Assembly: GCA_019454205.1 (NCBI GenBank)
Contig: CP075369.1
Location: 2,806,001 to 2,870,000, forward strand
Length of the DNA stretch: 64,000 nucleotides
Direction of reading: 5' to 3'
Source of the DNA: Xanthobacteraceae bacterium
GTDB taxonomy: Bacteria; Pseudomonadota; Alphaproteobacteria; Rhizobiales; Xanthobacteraceae
The first letter of the stretch is position 1; every line of letters begins with the position of its first letter. The notes beneath the pieces were generated by a model. It had not been told where the DNA came from and did not search any database. It was given only the letters and a program-made list of their open reading frames with translations. This document shows, one piece after another, positions 45,277 through 53,520 of the stretch. Position numbers and translations under genes: made by a program.

Positions 45277-45352
45277 GGGGCCGTAGCTCAGTTGGGAGAG
45301 CGCTGCAATCGCACTGCAGAGGTCAGGGGTTCGACTCCCCTCGGCTCCACCA
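45277..45352 (+). tRNA. tRNA-Ala(CGC)
   Basis: 76 bases including encoded CCA. The acceptor pairs GGGGCCG with CGGCTCC and contains the G3:U70 pair that defines alanine identity. The anticodon stem CTGCA/TGCAG encloses ATCGCAC, so the anticodon is CGC, reading GCG. T-arm AGGGG-TTCGACT-CCCCT is regular. An EamA transporter begins 20 bases later. Confidence 0.96.
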
Positions 45353-45372
45353 GCGGTCCGCAAGATTTCCCC

Positions 45373-46272
45373 ATGACCCGCATCCGCGCCGACCTGCTGC
45401 TGCTCGCTTGCGCCGCGATCTGGGGATTCGCGTTCCTGTTCCAGAAATCCGCGATGGCCCATATCGGCCCGCTTACTTTCGTCGCTGCGCGCGGCTTGCT
45501 TGCAGCGCTCGTCCTGCTGCCACTTGCGCTGCTCGAACAACGCAACGCGAAGGCCGCGCCGGGCAAACCGGTCGTCTTCATCGGCATCGTGGCCGGCATG
45601 GCCTTCGTCGTTGCTTCGTTCCTGCAACAGTCGGGCCTGAAGACAGCTTGGGTAACGAACACCGCATTCCTCACCGCGCTCTATGTGGTGGCAACGCCGT
45701 TCATCAGTTTTGCATTCACGCGGCAAGCGGTGTCGCTTCCCATCTGGACCGCGGTCGGATTGTCTTTCGCCGGCACCTGGCTGCTTGGCGGCGGCACGCT
45801 CGGCGGACTTGGCCTCGGCGACTGGCTGGTCGCGGCTTCCGCGTTCTTCTGGGCACTGCATCTCGTGATCGCAAGCGCCGCCGCGCCGTTGAACCGTCCG
45901 GTTCTGTTTTCCGTGATTCAGTTCGCTGTGGTGGGCGTTACCGCACTGATCGCGGCGCTCGTAGCCGAATCCATTACGCTGGAAGGACTGCGCGCCGCCG
46001 CGCCCGACATTCTTTATGTCGGCGTGCTCTCGACCGCGCTCACCTTCACGATCCTTACGATGGCGCTGCGCGCAACGTCGCCAGCCGAAGCCGCGATTCT
46101 GGTGATGACGGAAACGCTGTTCGCAGCGTTCGGGGCGTGGCTGTTCCTTAACGAGAGGTTAACGCCGCTCAGCGCCGCAGGGTGCGCAGCGATTCTCGCA
46201 GCAGCGATGATCGTGCAGTTGCAACAGGCGCGGAATAATAAGGAAGAGCGTGGAGTGAGGGACGGCAGCTAG
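45373..46272 (+). CDS. EamA/DMT family transporter
   Basis: The start ATG 45373 gives 299 residues with ten predicted helices in two EamA halves (first half from RADLLLLACAAIWGFAFLFQ, second from about residue 150, LGDWLVAASAFFWALHLVIA). DMT carriers export amino acids or other metabolites; the substrate cannot be deduced. The gene starts 20 bases after the tRNA, an unusually small gap. A 9-bp hairpin overlaps its stop (46260-46268 with 46285-46293). Confidence 0.88.
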   Translation: MTRIRADLLLLACAAIWGFAFLFQKSAMAHIGPLTFVAARGLLAALVLLPLALLEQRNAKAAPGKPVVFIGIVAGMAFVVASFLQQSGLKTAWVTNTAFLTALYVVATPFISFAFTRQAVSLPIWTAVGLSFAGTWLLGGGTLGGLGLGDWLVAASAFFWALHLVIASAAAPLNRPVLFSVIQFAVVGVTALIAALVAESITLEGLRAAAPDILYVGVLSTALTFTILTMALRATSPAEAAILVMTETLFAAFGAWLFLNERLTPLSAAGCAAILAAAMIVQLQQARNNKEERGVRDGS

Positions 46273-46446
46273 GGGTCATAAGTTGCCGTCCCCCGGTACA
46301 CGATGAAGCCGGTTACGCAAAAACCTGACATCCGGCTGGCATTCTCTCAGCAACTGCGTTGCCAGTTGTTTTCGCGCGCCATCGCCACAAGATGCAGCAC
46401 GCAAACCGCCATGGACTCTAGAGATTGAGAAATCTCGCCGCCGCGT

Positions 46447-47202
46447 TCAGCGCGGGGCTTCGCATTTCGCGAGCGAATTCGCATTTTGCGAATCTTCGCC
46501 GGGCGAATTCATCAGCGCAGTCCAGCGATCCAGAAAATGCTCCAGCCATGCCAGCACGCCGCGGTCGAACTGGTAGCGCCCGGAGAAATGATCTTCGCGG
46601 CCCTGCGCGCCGGGTAATTCCAGCCGGTGCGCCGCCATGGTGGTCCAGCGGCACATCATGCGGTGCGTGACTTCGGGGTGGAATTGCACGCCGAACGCCG
46701 CGCGGCCGAACCGGAACGCCTGGTTTTCGTAGGTGTCGCTCGATGCCAGCCGCGTCGCGCCGGACGGCAGGTCGAAGCCCTCGCGATGCCACTGGTACAT
46801 ATGGCTCGGCCACTCGACGAACCTGCGGCCTTCGTCCGTCGGCACGATCGGGTAGTAGCCGATCTCGGTCAGTCCTTCGCGATGGTAATCCACTTTCGCG
46901 CCGAGCTTCTTCGCCAGCATCTGCGCGCCAAGACAGATGCCGAAGAACGGCTTGTCTTCTTTCAATGGCACTTCGCACCAGTCGATCTCGCGCTTGATGC
47001 CTTCGTTGTCGTCGTTCGCACTCATCGGCCCGCCGAAGATCACTGCGCCAACGTGATCTTCCATCGTTTCAGGAAGCGGGTCGCCGAGACAGGGCTTGCG
47101 GATGTCCAGCACGAAACCGCGTTCCATCAATCGCCGCCCGACCCGGCCGGGATTGGAGTGCTCCTGATGAAGGATCGTGAGGATCTTTTTCGGCTCGCTC
47201 AT
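46447..47202 (-). CDS. Class I glutamine amidotransferase-like protein
   Basis: The start MSEPKKILTILHQEHSNPGR at 47202 gives 251 residues. The GATase triad is visible: the nucleophile Cys in FFGICLGAQMLAKKLGA near residue 93, then GVQFHPEVTHRMM with His and Glu. There is no synthase domain, so it belongs to the stand-alone GATase1 group near GuaA-like or gamma-glutamyl hydrolase proteins. Substrate unknown. A 174-base gap follows with nothing recognised. Confidence 0.88.
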   Translation of the reverse strand: MSEPKKILTILHQEHSNPGRVGRRLMERGFVLDIRKPCLGDPLPETMEDHVGAVIFGGPMSANDDNEGIKREIDWCEVPLKEDKPFFGICLGAQMLAKKLGAKVDYHREGLTEIGYYPIVPTDEGRRFVEWPSHMYQWHREGFDLPSGATRLASSDTYENQAFRFGRAAFGVQFHPEVTHRMMCRWTTMAAHRLELPGAQGREDHFSGRYQFDRGVLAWLEHFLDRWTALMNSPGEDSQNANSLAKCEAPR

Positions 47203-47254
47203 GCTGGGAACGAGCGGTCGCACGGAACCGTGGCGCGTTCAAGAACGCCGCACG

Positions 47255-48040
47255 TCATGGCTGCCTTTCCGCCCGCGAAAACCTCGCCGCGATGCCGAGC
47301 AGCAGGGACTTCGGCGCGAAGCGCGTGCCGAACGCCGCGAACTTGTTGAGCAGGCCGGGGATGACGACCCGCTTTCCGCGCTCGAATGCGCGCCACCCCG
47401 TCTCCGCGACATAGCCCGCATCGGTCATCGAGAGTTTCATCAGCCCGATGGTTTCGCCCTTGGTCGCCCGTGCGGCGAAGCCGGTCGGCACCGGACCGGG
47501 ACAAAGCGCGGTGACGCGCGCACGGCCGCGCAGTTCGAACCAGATCGCTTCCGAAAACGAGAGCACATAGGCCTTGCTCGCGTAATAGACCGCCATGTTC
47601 GGGCCGGGCTGGAATGCGGCGGTGGAAGCGACGTTCAGCACGCCGCCCTTCGCCGCGATGATCTCCGGCAGGAAACGCAGGGTGAGATCGGTCAGCGTGC
47701 GGCAGTTCAGGTCGACGATGCCAAGCTGGTCCGCGGCATCGAGTTTCTCGATGCGCCCGGTAAGACCGTATCCCGCGTTGTTGACGAGTTCGGCGACCTT
47801 GAAATCGCGCTCTTTCAGCGCGGCAGCAAGCGCGTTGCCCGCCTGCCTGTCCGAGAGATCGGCCGCTATCGCCACCGCCTGCTTGCCGCCCGCCGCTTCG
47901 ATCTTAGCCGCGACCGCCGCGAGCTTGTCCGCGGAGCGCGCGACCAGCACGACCTTGCGCCCCGCTTTCGCCGCGCAATAAGCAAGCTCTTCGCCGATGC
48001 CACCGGATGCGCCGGTGACAACCGTAACCGCTTCGCTCAT
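47255..48040 (-). CDS. Short-chain dehydrogenase/reductase
   Basis: The start MSEAVTVVTGASGGIGEELA at 48040 gives 261 residues. The classical SDR motifs are present: TGASGGIG cofactor site near residue 9, NNAGYG near residue 85, and catalytic YYASKAYVLSFSEA. The C-terminal part resembles the DltE/YqjQ subgroup of fatty acyl-type SDRs. Its start overlaps the TerB gene by four bases, so the two are coupled. The substrate is not known. Confidence 0.9.
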   Translation of the reverse strand: MSEAVTVVTGASGGIGEELAYCAAKAGRKVVLVARSADKLAAVAAKIEAAGGKQAVAIAADLSDRQAGNALAAALKERDFKVAELVNNAGYGLTGRIEKLDAADQLGIVDLNCRTLTDLTLRFLPEIIAAKGGVLNVASTAAFQPGPNMAVYYASKAYVLSFSEAIWFELRGRARVTALCPGPVPTGFAARATKGETIGLMKLSMTDAGYVAETGWRAFERGKRVVIPGLLNKFAAFGTRFAPKSLLLGIAARFSRAERQP

Positions 48041-48501
48041 CCGCGATCTCCGCTCGCTGCGCGAATCCGGCGGCGGATTTCCACCCGGTCTTCCGGCGAG
48101 ACGTGCAGCAGTTCGGATGCGCGCCAAACGATGTTGTCCTCGAACTCGCTGAGCTTGCCGTCGGCATAACCGATGGCGAACAGCACCTCGATCAGCTTGC
48201 GCTTGGCGTCCTCGTCGAGGCTGCGGTTAAGCTGGCTGGTGAACTGGTAGAGGTCGATTGCTTCGCGGTCGGCGACGGTAGCGGACTCGATGAATGCCGC
48301 CGCATCGTCGGAGTCGATCCCGAAGCGCTGCGTCAGCGCGTCGTGCAGCGCAGTCCATTCATCGTCGTCGAAATTGTCGTCCGAGATCGCTACATGCACC
48401 ATCAGCGCCGCGGCGGAAAGCCGGTAATCGCTTTCGTCGAAGCGCTTGGTCTCGCCGCCGCGGGAGAAGCCGCCGATCAGATCCGAAAGAGCCTGTAGCA
48501 T
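48037..48501 (-). CDS. TerB-like tellurite-resistance family protein
   Basis: The 154-residue, all-helical protein fits the TerB/DjlA-N fold: LSAAALMVHVAISDDNFDDD with acidic residues, EWTALHDALTQRFGID, and KLIEVLFAIGYADGKLSEFE repeating the same acidic pattern. TerB domains may bind metal. No other tellurite genes are present, so the name indicates fold, not resistance. It overlaps the downstream SDR gene by four bases. Confidence 0.85.
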   Translation of the reverse strand: MLQALSDLIGGFSRGGETKRFDESDYRLSAAALMVHVAISDDNFDDDEWTALHDALTQRFGIDSDDAAAFIESATVADREAIDLYQFTSQLNRSLDEDAKRKLIEVLFAIGYADGKLSEFEDNIVWRASELLHVSPEDRVEIRRRIRAASGDRG

Positions 48502-48539
48502 CGCAACCCGATTGTAAGATCCGCGAAGAACGAATTAGC

Positions 48540-49070
48540 ATGATTCAAGCCGGACGCGGCAAATGCGTGACCGGCACATGGACGGAATGCATGTTTCTCA
48601 ATCTCGGCATGTCGGCGATTATGGTATCGGCGACCGTCATCATCCACCTGCTTGGCCTCTTGCTGCTGATACGTTTTCTGCGCGGCAACGCCCACCACGC
48701 AGCCCGCAACAGCACTGCCGGATTCCTGCGGCAGGGCCTCCTGATCGTGTGCGTCACGCTCGGCGTCTTCGCCGTGCACGGCGTGGAAATCTGGCTCTAT
48801 GCGCTGGTCTATTACTGGCTCGGCGCGGTGCCGAACCTGCAGACCGCGATCTACTTCTCCGCCAGTTCCTATTCCACCCTCGGCTTCGGCGACGTGGTCG
48901 CGAGCGAGCCGTGGCGCATCTTCAGTTCCATCGAAGGCGTAAACGGTCTTTTGCTGCTCGGCTGGTCGAGCGCGTTCCTGCTCTCCGTCACCAGCCGCCT
49001 GCGCATGCTGGAACACGACTGGGAGAAATACGCTTCGCGCGCGAAACCCCGCGCACGAAAGAAGAAATGA
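48540..49070 (+). CDS. Two-pore-domain-type ion channel protein
   Basis: The 176-residue protein has helices at about residues 18-45 and 57-84, a re-entrant pore segment with selectivity filter SYSTLGFGDVVASEP, and a last helix with a basic tail (RAKPRARKKK). TLGFGD is a variant of the potassium filter TVGYGD. There is no voltage sensor or RCK domain. The start may be 48540 or the internal ATG 48591, which also puts a helix first. It ends 11 bases before tRNA-Thr on the other strand. Confidence 0.78.
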   Translation: MIQAGRGKCVTGTWTECMFLNLGMSAIMVSATVIIHLLGLLLLIRFLRGNAHHAARNSTAGFLRQGLLIVCVTLGVFAVHGVEIWLYALVYYWLGAVPNLQTAIYFSASSYSTLGFGDVVASEPWRIFSSIEGVNGLLLLGWSSAFLLSVTSRLRMLEHDWEKYASRAKPRARKKK

Positions 49071-49081
49071 CGGGAAGGAAG

Positions 49082-49157
49082 TGGTGCCGCAAACAGGATT
49101 CGAACCTGTGACCCCGTCATTACGAATGACGTGCTCTACCAGCTGAGCTATTGCGGC
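49082..49157 (-). tRNA. tRNA-Thr(CGT)
   Basis: 76 bases with encoded CCA. The acceptor GCCGCAA pairs with TTGCGGC. Stem CGTCA/TGACG surrounds loop TTCGTAA, giving anticodon CGT, which reads ACG. D and T arms are regular (T loop TTCGAAT). Confidence 0.96.
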
Positions 49158-49177
49158 GATCTCGCTTCGCGCGACCT

Positions 49178-49204
49178 GATATAGACCCGAGGCGGCCTTT
49201 TCAA
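49178..49204 (-). promoter_or_regulatory. Candidate promoter of tRNA-Thr, overlapping the hemY stop
   Basis: TTGAAA at 49204-49199 and TATATC at 49183-49178 on the minus strand, spacer 15 (17 if TATCAG is used). The -35 box covers the hemY stop codon. Confidence 0.4.
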
Positions 49205-50766
49205 GCCGAACCGCCGAGCCAGCCCGGACGGCGCGGCTGGCTGCGGGAAGCCTCCAGATCCTCGTCTACATCCGGCTCCAGACCCGGATCGTCCGGCCGC
49301 GGCGGCTCTGCAATCACGGGGGCAATTGCCGGTACTTTCCTGGGGATGGCGCGCGGACGAGCATCTTCCGGTACCAACAGCAGGTCTTCCGTGGGCTTCA
49401 CGGGCGCGGGCACCGGTGGCGCGGGAGACGCCGCTTCCGCACGCGGGAAACCGCGCTCGATGACATGCTCGAGAATCGGTCCGCCCGCCGCGGCTGGCGG
49501 TTCGCGCCACGCAAACGCGTCGATCTGGCCGGTCAGCGGCGACGCGGGCAACCAGACTTCCGAAACGAACGTACCGGCGATCCACACCGGATCGCGCTTC
49601 GCGCGAAGCGCGCGTGCAGCCCACTCGCGCGCCTTGCCGTGATCGCCATGCTCGGTAGCTTCCAGCTCCGCCATGAGCAGACACATGGCCTGCGTCGGCG
49701 CGCCCGCGAATGGCTCCAGCGCTTCGCGCGCAGCCGCATAGTCGTGCGCTTCGATTGCGGCGCGCGCGACCGCAAGCGCGGCTTCCGGCTGATCGGGCGT
49801 GCGGCGCGCAAGGCCCTGAATCCGTTTCAGGCGCACGGCAGGCGTGTCGTCGCCCCGCAGCCGCGCATAGGTTTCGGCAAGTTCCGGATGCGGGTTGGCA
49901 GCCCACGTACGCTCGACGAGACGCAGTGCACGGCGCAGCGAGCCCGCCTTCGCTTCAAGCCGCGCGGAGAGCGCAGCCGCGGGCACCAGCGATGGCGCGA
50001 GCTTCACCGCTTCGCGCGCCATCTCGCGTGCCTTGTCGGCATCGCTGTGTTCAAGACCAAGCGCCTGTGCAGCGAGCAGCACCGCGCGGCGGCGGCGATA
50101 GAGCGGCTTCTCGATGGTACCGGCTTTCCACTCGCGTTCGACCGTCGCGAGCGCCGCTTCCCATTCGCCGGAAAGATTCTGGTATTCGAGCAACGCTTCG
50201 GACGCCCACAACACCTGCGTATCGGAGTTCGCGGCTTCCTCCGCGACTGCGCGCGCGGCTGCCGGATCTTCGCGGCGGCGCGCTTCGAGATAAAGACCGC
50301 GCAGGCCGAGCATCCGCGTTTCCGGTTGGCCCAGCATCGCGCGGAATTCGCTTTCCGCTTTTTCCGAATTGCCGTCGAGTTGCGCAGCCTGCGCAGCCAG
50401 CAACAAGGCGAGCGGCTCTTGACCGAGGATGCGTTGCGCCTCGCTCGCGGATTGCTTCGCCAGCAACAGGTTGCCCGCGCCGACCGCGATCATGCCGCGC
50501 GAGAGCGCCCGCCAGCCGCGTGCCTCGCGGCGCTCGCGGAAAAACTCGGAGACATTGCCGGGCGCTGTGACGAGGAAACGAAACAGCGACCACAGGAGAA
50601 TGGAAACGACGACGACCGAGGCCAGCGCGATCAGCGCGACCGTGATGCTGGTCGTCACGCGCCAGCCCTGCCAGGTCAGCACGATCTCGCCGGGCCGCTC
50701 CAGAATCCAGGTCGCGCCCAGCGCGAGCGCGATGACCGCCAGCAGGAAGACGACAATGCGGATCAC
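49201..50766 (-). CDS. hemY: HemY-like haem biosynthesis-associated TPR protein
   Basis: The 521-residue protein has the HemY N-terminal region: two helices (residues 1-22 and 40-66) around LERPGEIVLTWQGWRVTTSI, then FFRERREARGWRALSRGMIA. TPR-like helical repeats cover about residues 90-400; the last 110 residues are Pro/Ala-rich and disordered. HemY of this family is a membrane protein linked to haem synthesis, with no proven enzyme activity; it is not the protoporphyrinogen oxidase of the same name. It overlaps the mic60 gene by four bases. Confidence 0.9.
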   Translation of the reverse strand: MIRIVVFLLAVIALALGATWILERPGEIVLTWQGWRVTTSITVALIALASVVVVSILLWSLFRFLVTAPGNVSEFFRERREARGWRALSRGMIAVGAGNLLLAKQSASEAQRILGQEPLALLLAAQAAQLDGNSEKAESEFRAMLGQPETRMLGLRGLYLEARRREDPAAARAVAEEAANSDTQVLWASEALLEYQNLSGEWEAALATVEREWKAGTIEKPLYRRRRAVLLAAQALGLEHSDADKAREMAREAVKLAPSLVPAAALSARLEAKAGSLRRALRLVERTWAANPHPELAETYARLRGDDTPAVRLKRIQGLARRTPDQPEAALAVARAAIEAHDYAAAREALEPFAGAPTQAMCLLMAELEATEHGDHGKAREWAARALRAKRDPVWIAGTFVSEVWLPASPLTGQIDAFAWREPPAAAGGPILEHVIERGFPRAEAASPAPPVPAPVKPTEDLLLVPEDARPRAIPRKVPAIAPVIAEPPRPDDPGLEPDVDEDLEASRSQPRRPGWLGGSA

Positions 50767-51932
50767 TTCTTGCGCTCCGCGCTTGCGGCGGCGAGTACCA
50801 CGTCGAGCAGCGTCTTCACCGCAACCTCGGCATCGCGCCTGCGCTCGGCCTGTGCGAACCAGTCCTTCGCAAGGTCACGCGAAGCAGCGGGCAATGCCTT
50901 CGACTCTTCCAGTGCGCCCACGAGATCGCCACGCGCAAGTTTTGTTTCCATGCGCGCCACGATAGCACCGGGCTGGTTACCTTTCGGTTCGCCCACGGGG
51001 CGCACCTCGATCAGGCGGCCCGCATTGTTCCAGAGCCGCTGCACGATGCCGCCTTCCGGCTGCGGCGATTGCGCCAGTTGGCCCGCCAGCGCCTCAAACT
51101 GCCGGGCAAGCTGGGCAACGGTCGGCAGTCCCTTCGCGGCATAAGTGTCGAGAGCGGCTAGCGGAGCCGCGCGCTCTTTCAGCAAAGTGCGGACCAGCTC
51201 AAGCTCGCGCGCGAACGGCGCACCGGAGGCCAGCGCATCGCGCAACGCGCCGAGCGCGGCGATTCCCGCGGAGGCCTGCACTTCTTCCTTGGGCTTTTCG
51301 GTGAGAGAAGTAATTTTCTGTTCGATGCCGAGCAGGCGATTTTGCAGCGCCTCGAACTCGGCTTCGGATTGCGGCTTGGTGTCGAGCGAGCGCCGCCACT
51401 CGGACAATTCCTTGCGCAGTTCCGCGAGCGAAAGCTCCAACTTGCTGGTGCGCTCATTCGCAGCGGTATTGTCTGCGGGAGGTTTCGGCGTCTCCTGTTT
51501 TTCGAGTCGCGCCGAAAGCCGCGCGATCTCTTCTTTCAATGCGGCGAGCGCCTGCGTATCGGCGGGCGGCGAAGTAACCGTCACCGGCGCGGCAGGAGCG
51601 GCGGGCGCCGAGAAATAGGAATTCGCGAACCAGCCGCCCGCGCCGGCCATGAGAAACAGAATTGCCGCGCCCGCAATCTGCGGCAGCGACCCCGCGGAAG
51701 TTTTCGGCGGCACGGCAGCGGCGGGCGCGCGCTCGCGTTCCGGCTGCGGCTCTGCTTTGGCTTCGCTTTTGGCTTCGGCCTTCGGTTGCGGCTTTTCTTC
51801 CGCCTTCTCTTGAATCTTCTCGTGCGCCTGCTGCTGGGGCGTGACGTCCTTGGCCTCGCCTTCGATCACGGTCGGCCGCTTGCGCGGACGCGCGGCATTC
51901 GGTTCGTCCGGCGAATTGGGATTGTCTGTCAT
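50763..51932 (-). CDS. Mitofilin (Mic60)-like inner membrane protein
   Basis: The 389-residue protein starts MTDNPNSPDEPNAARPRKRP at 51932. A disordered Lys/Glu/Ala/Pro-rich N-terminus (about residues 1-85) precedes one membrane helix (SLPQIAGAAILFLMAGAGGW), a coiled coil (about residues 120-205) and the C-terminal mitofilin domain (ALGALRDALASGAPFARELE, then ALEESKALPAASRDLAKDWF). Alphaproteobacterial Mic60 resembles the mitochondrial crista-junction protein. It is the gene between hemY and the FkbM gene. Confidence 0.9.
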   Translation of the reverse strand: MTDNPNSPDEPNAARPRKRPTVIEGEAKDVTPQQQAHEKIQEKAEEKPQPKAEAKSEAKAEPQPERERAPAAAVPPKTSAGSLPQIAGAAILFLMAGAGGWFANSYFSAPAAPAAPVTVTSPPADTQALAALKEEIARLSARLEKQETPKPPADNTAANERTSKLELSLAELRKELSEWRRSLDTKPQSEAEFEALQNRLLGIEQKITSLTEKPKEEVQASAGIAALGALRDALASGAPFARELELVRTLLKERAAPLAALDTYAAKGLPTVAQLARQFEALAGQLAQSPQPEGGIVQRLWNNAGRLIEVRPVGEPKGNQPGAIVARMETKLARGDLVGALEESKALPAASRDLAKDWFAQAERRRDAEVAVKTLLDVVLAAASAERKK

Positions 51933-52123
51933 TCCCGGCCCGGCATGTTTCCCGTGCAAAATCCTGCTTCAGCATATCCGGTGCGAAGCGGCGAAAATCA
52001 AGGCGAACCTGCGGATATGCGTCGTCTTCCAGCCGCTCGCCCGCTTTCAGGCTTTCATCCTGCGCCGAAACTACTTAATTAGCGCCTCGCCGTGCGCGCC
52101 CGCCGGCCGCTCGGACTGACCTG

Positions 52124-52819
52124 ATGTTGAAGCTGCTGCTCCCGATCCTGCAACCGTTTTTCCGGCGCAAGCCGTTCGAGTTCCTGCATTGCCTCGCGCG
52201 CGGGCGATTCGAGATCGGTAGCGTCATCCATGTCGGCGCGCACCTTGGACAGGAGCGCGTGCGCTATCGCGAACTTGGTGCGCGCGAGGTGCTCTGGATC
52301 GAAGGTTCGCCATCCATCTTTGCGCAATTGCAGGCGTCGCTCGATGCCGAGCGCGCGACGGGCAAGCTCTACGGCCGCCATGTCGCGGTCAACGCGCTGC
52401 TCACCGACCGCGCCGGAGAAAGCGTAGAGCTGCACGGCACGTCGAACGCGGGCGCATCCGGCTCCATCTTTCGCATGGGAGACGTGCACCGCGAGAAATG
52501 GCCGCACGTCGAACACACGGGTGAAAGCGAAACCGTGATCTCCGCCACGCTGGACGAGATCGCCGCGCGCGAAGGTTTCGCGATGCCGGATCTCCTCACC
52601 GTCGACGTGCAGGGCGCGGAATTGCTGGTGCTGCGCGGTGGAAAGAAAGTGCTCGCCGAAGTCAAGGCCGTTATCACGGAGGCCTCGACGGAAAAGTTTT
52701 ATGAAGGCGGCGTGTTGTTCGGCGAGCTGAACGCATTCCTGCGCGAACAGGGCTTCATGGCGATGCAACGTCCGCGCAAGCACGGCGACATCCTGTTTCT
52801 GCGAAAAAGTCTCCTTTAA
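52124..52819 (+). CDS. FkbM-family methyltransferase
   Basis: The 231-residue protein begins MLKLLLPILQPFFRRKPFEF and shows a Rossmann-type SAM site, SVIHVGAHLGQERVRYRELG, then LWIEGSPSIFAQLQASLDAE and PDLLTVDVQGAELLVLRGGK of the FkbM domain. FkbM enzymes O-methylate sugars or macrolides; no glycosyl genes are near, so the substrate is unknown. It lies opposite to the flanking haem genes, and its TAA shares TTAA with the convergent hemD stop. Confidence 0.9.
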   Translation: MLKLLLPILQPFFRRKPFEFLHCLARGRFEIGSVIHVGAHLGQERVRYRELGAREVLWIEGSPSIFAQLQASLDAERATGKLYGRHVAVNALLTDRAGESVELHGTSNAGASGSIFRMGDVHREKWPHVEHTGESETVISATLDEIAAREGFAMPDLLTVDVQGAELLVLRGGKKVLAEVKAVITEASTEKFYEGGVLFGELNAFLREQGFMAMQRPRKHGDILFLRKSLL

Positions 52820-53514
52820 GCGAGCAAGGCGAGAAGCGACGCTTCGTCCGGCGCGCTCGCGACCGCGATCTTCGCGTCAAGTTCCCGGAGCGGCGCAGCC
52901 GCCGCTTCCGAAATGCACAGATGCTGTGCCTGAAGCATCGCTTCGCGAATTCCTGCCGCGTCTGCGAGATTTACGAATGCTTCGGCGCTGCGCGGCGAGT
53001 AGTGCAGCACCGCGCCGATCTTGCCTTGCGTGAAGGCTGCAATCGTTTCCGCTTCCAGCGCGGTTCGTGCCCGCGCCTTATAGACGGGCAGCACATCGAG
53101 GCGAATGGCGTGCGCCGCCAGCATTCCCGGCAGATCACCGGCACGATCCTCGCCCGCCAGATGCAGAATGCGTGAAGGTTTAGCGAGACGCTTCGCCAGC
53201 AACGCAGCAAGCGCATTCACATCGCCCTCCGCGCTTTCGACGTTGCGGAAGCCATATTCACGCGCGGCTTCCGCCGTGCTTCTTCCAACCGCAAATACCG
53301 GCAACGCGAGCCATGACGCTTCAACTTGCGAAGGAAGCGCGCGAACGCCATTCGCGCTCGTGAAAACCAGCGCATCGTAGTTTTCTTGCGGAAACACGAA
53401 CGGCAGCATTTCGATCTCGATGACAGGGCCGATCAGCGCTTCGTGTCCAAACGCCGCGAGCTTCACTCCAGTCCTTTCGGCATCGAACCTTGGGCGCGTG
53501 ACGAGGACAAGCAT
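52816..53514 (-). CDS. hemD: Uroporphyrinogen-III synthase
   Basis: HemD closes and inverts hydroxymethylbilane to uroporphyrinogen III. Sequence conservation in the family is low. The 232-residue protein has the two-lobed pattern: MLVLVTRPRFDAERTGVKLA, NYDALVFTSANGVRAL, VFAVGRSTAEAAREYGFRNV, HLAGEDRAGDLPGMLAAHAI and VLHYSPRSAEAFVNL. It follows hemC directly (six-base gap). Confidence 0.9.
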   Translation of the reverse strand: MLVLVTRPRFDAERTGVKLAAFGHEALIGPVIEIEMLPFVFPQENYDALVFTSANGVRALPSQVEASWLALPVFAVGRSTAEAAREYGFRNVESAEGDVNALAALLAKRLAKPSRILHLAGEDRAGDLPGMLAAHAIRLDVLPVYKARARTALEAETIAAFTQGKIGAVLHYSPRSAEAFVNLADAAGIREAMLQAQHLCISEAAAAPLRELDAKIAVASAPDEASLLALLA

Positions 53515-53520
53515 CGGGAA

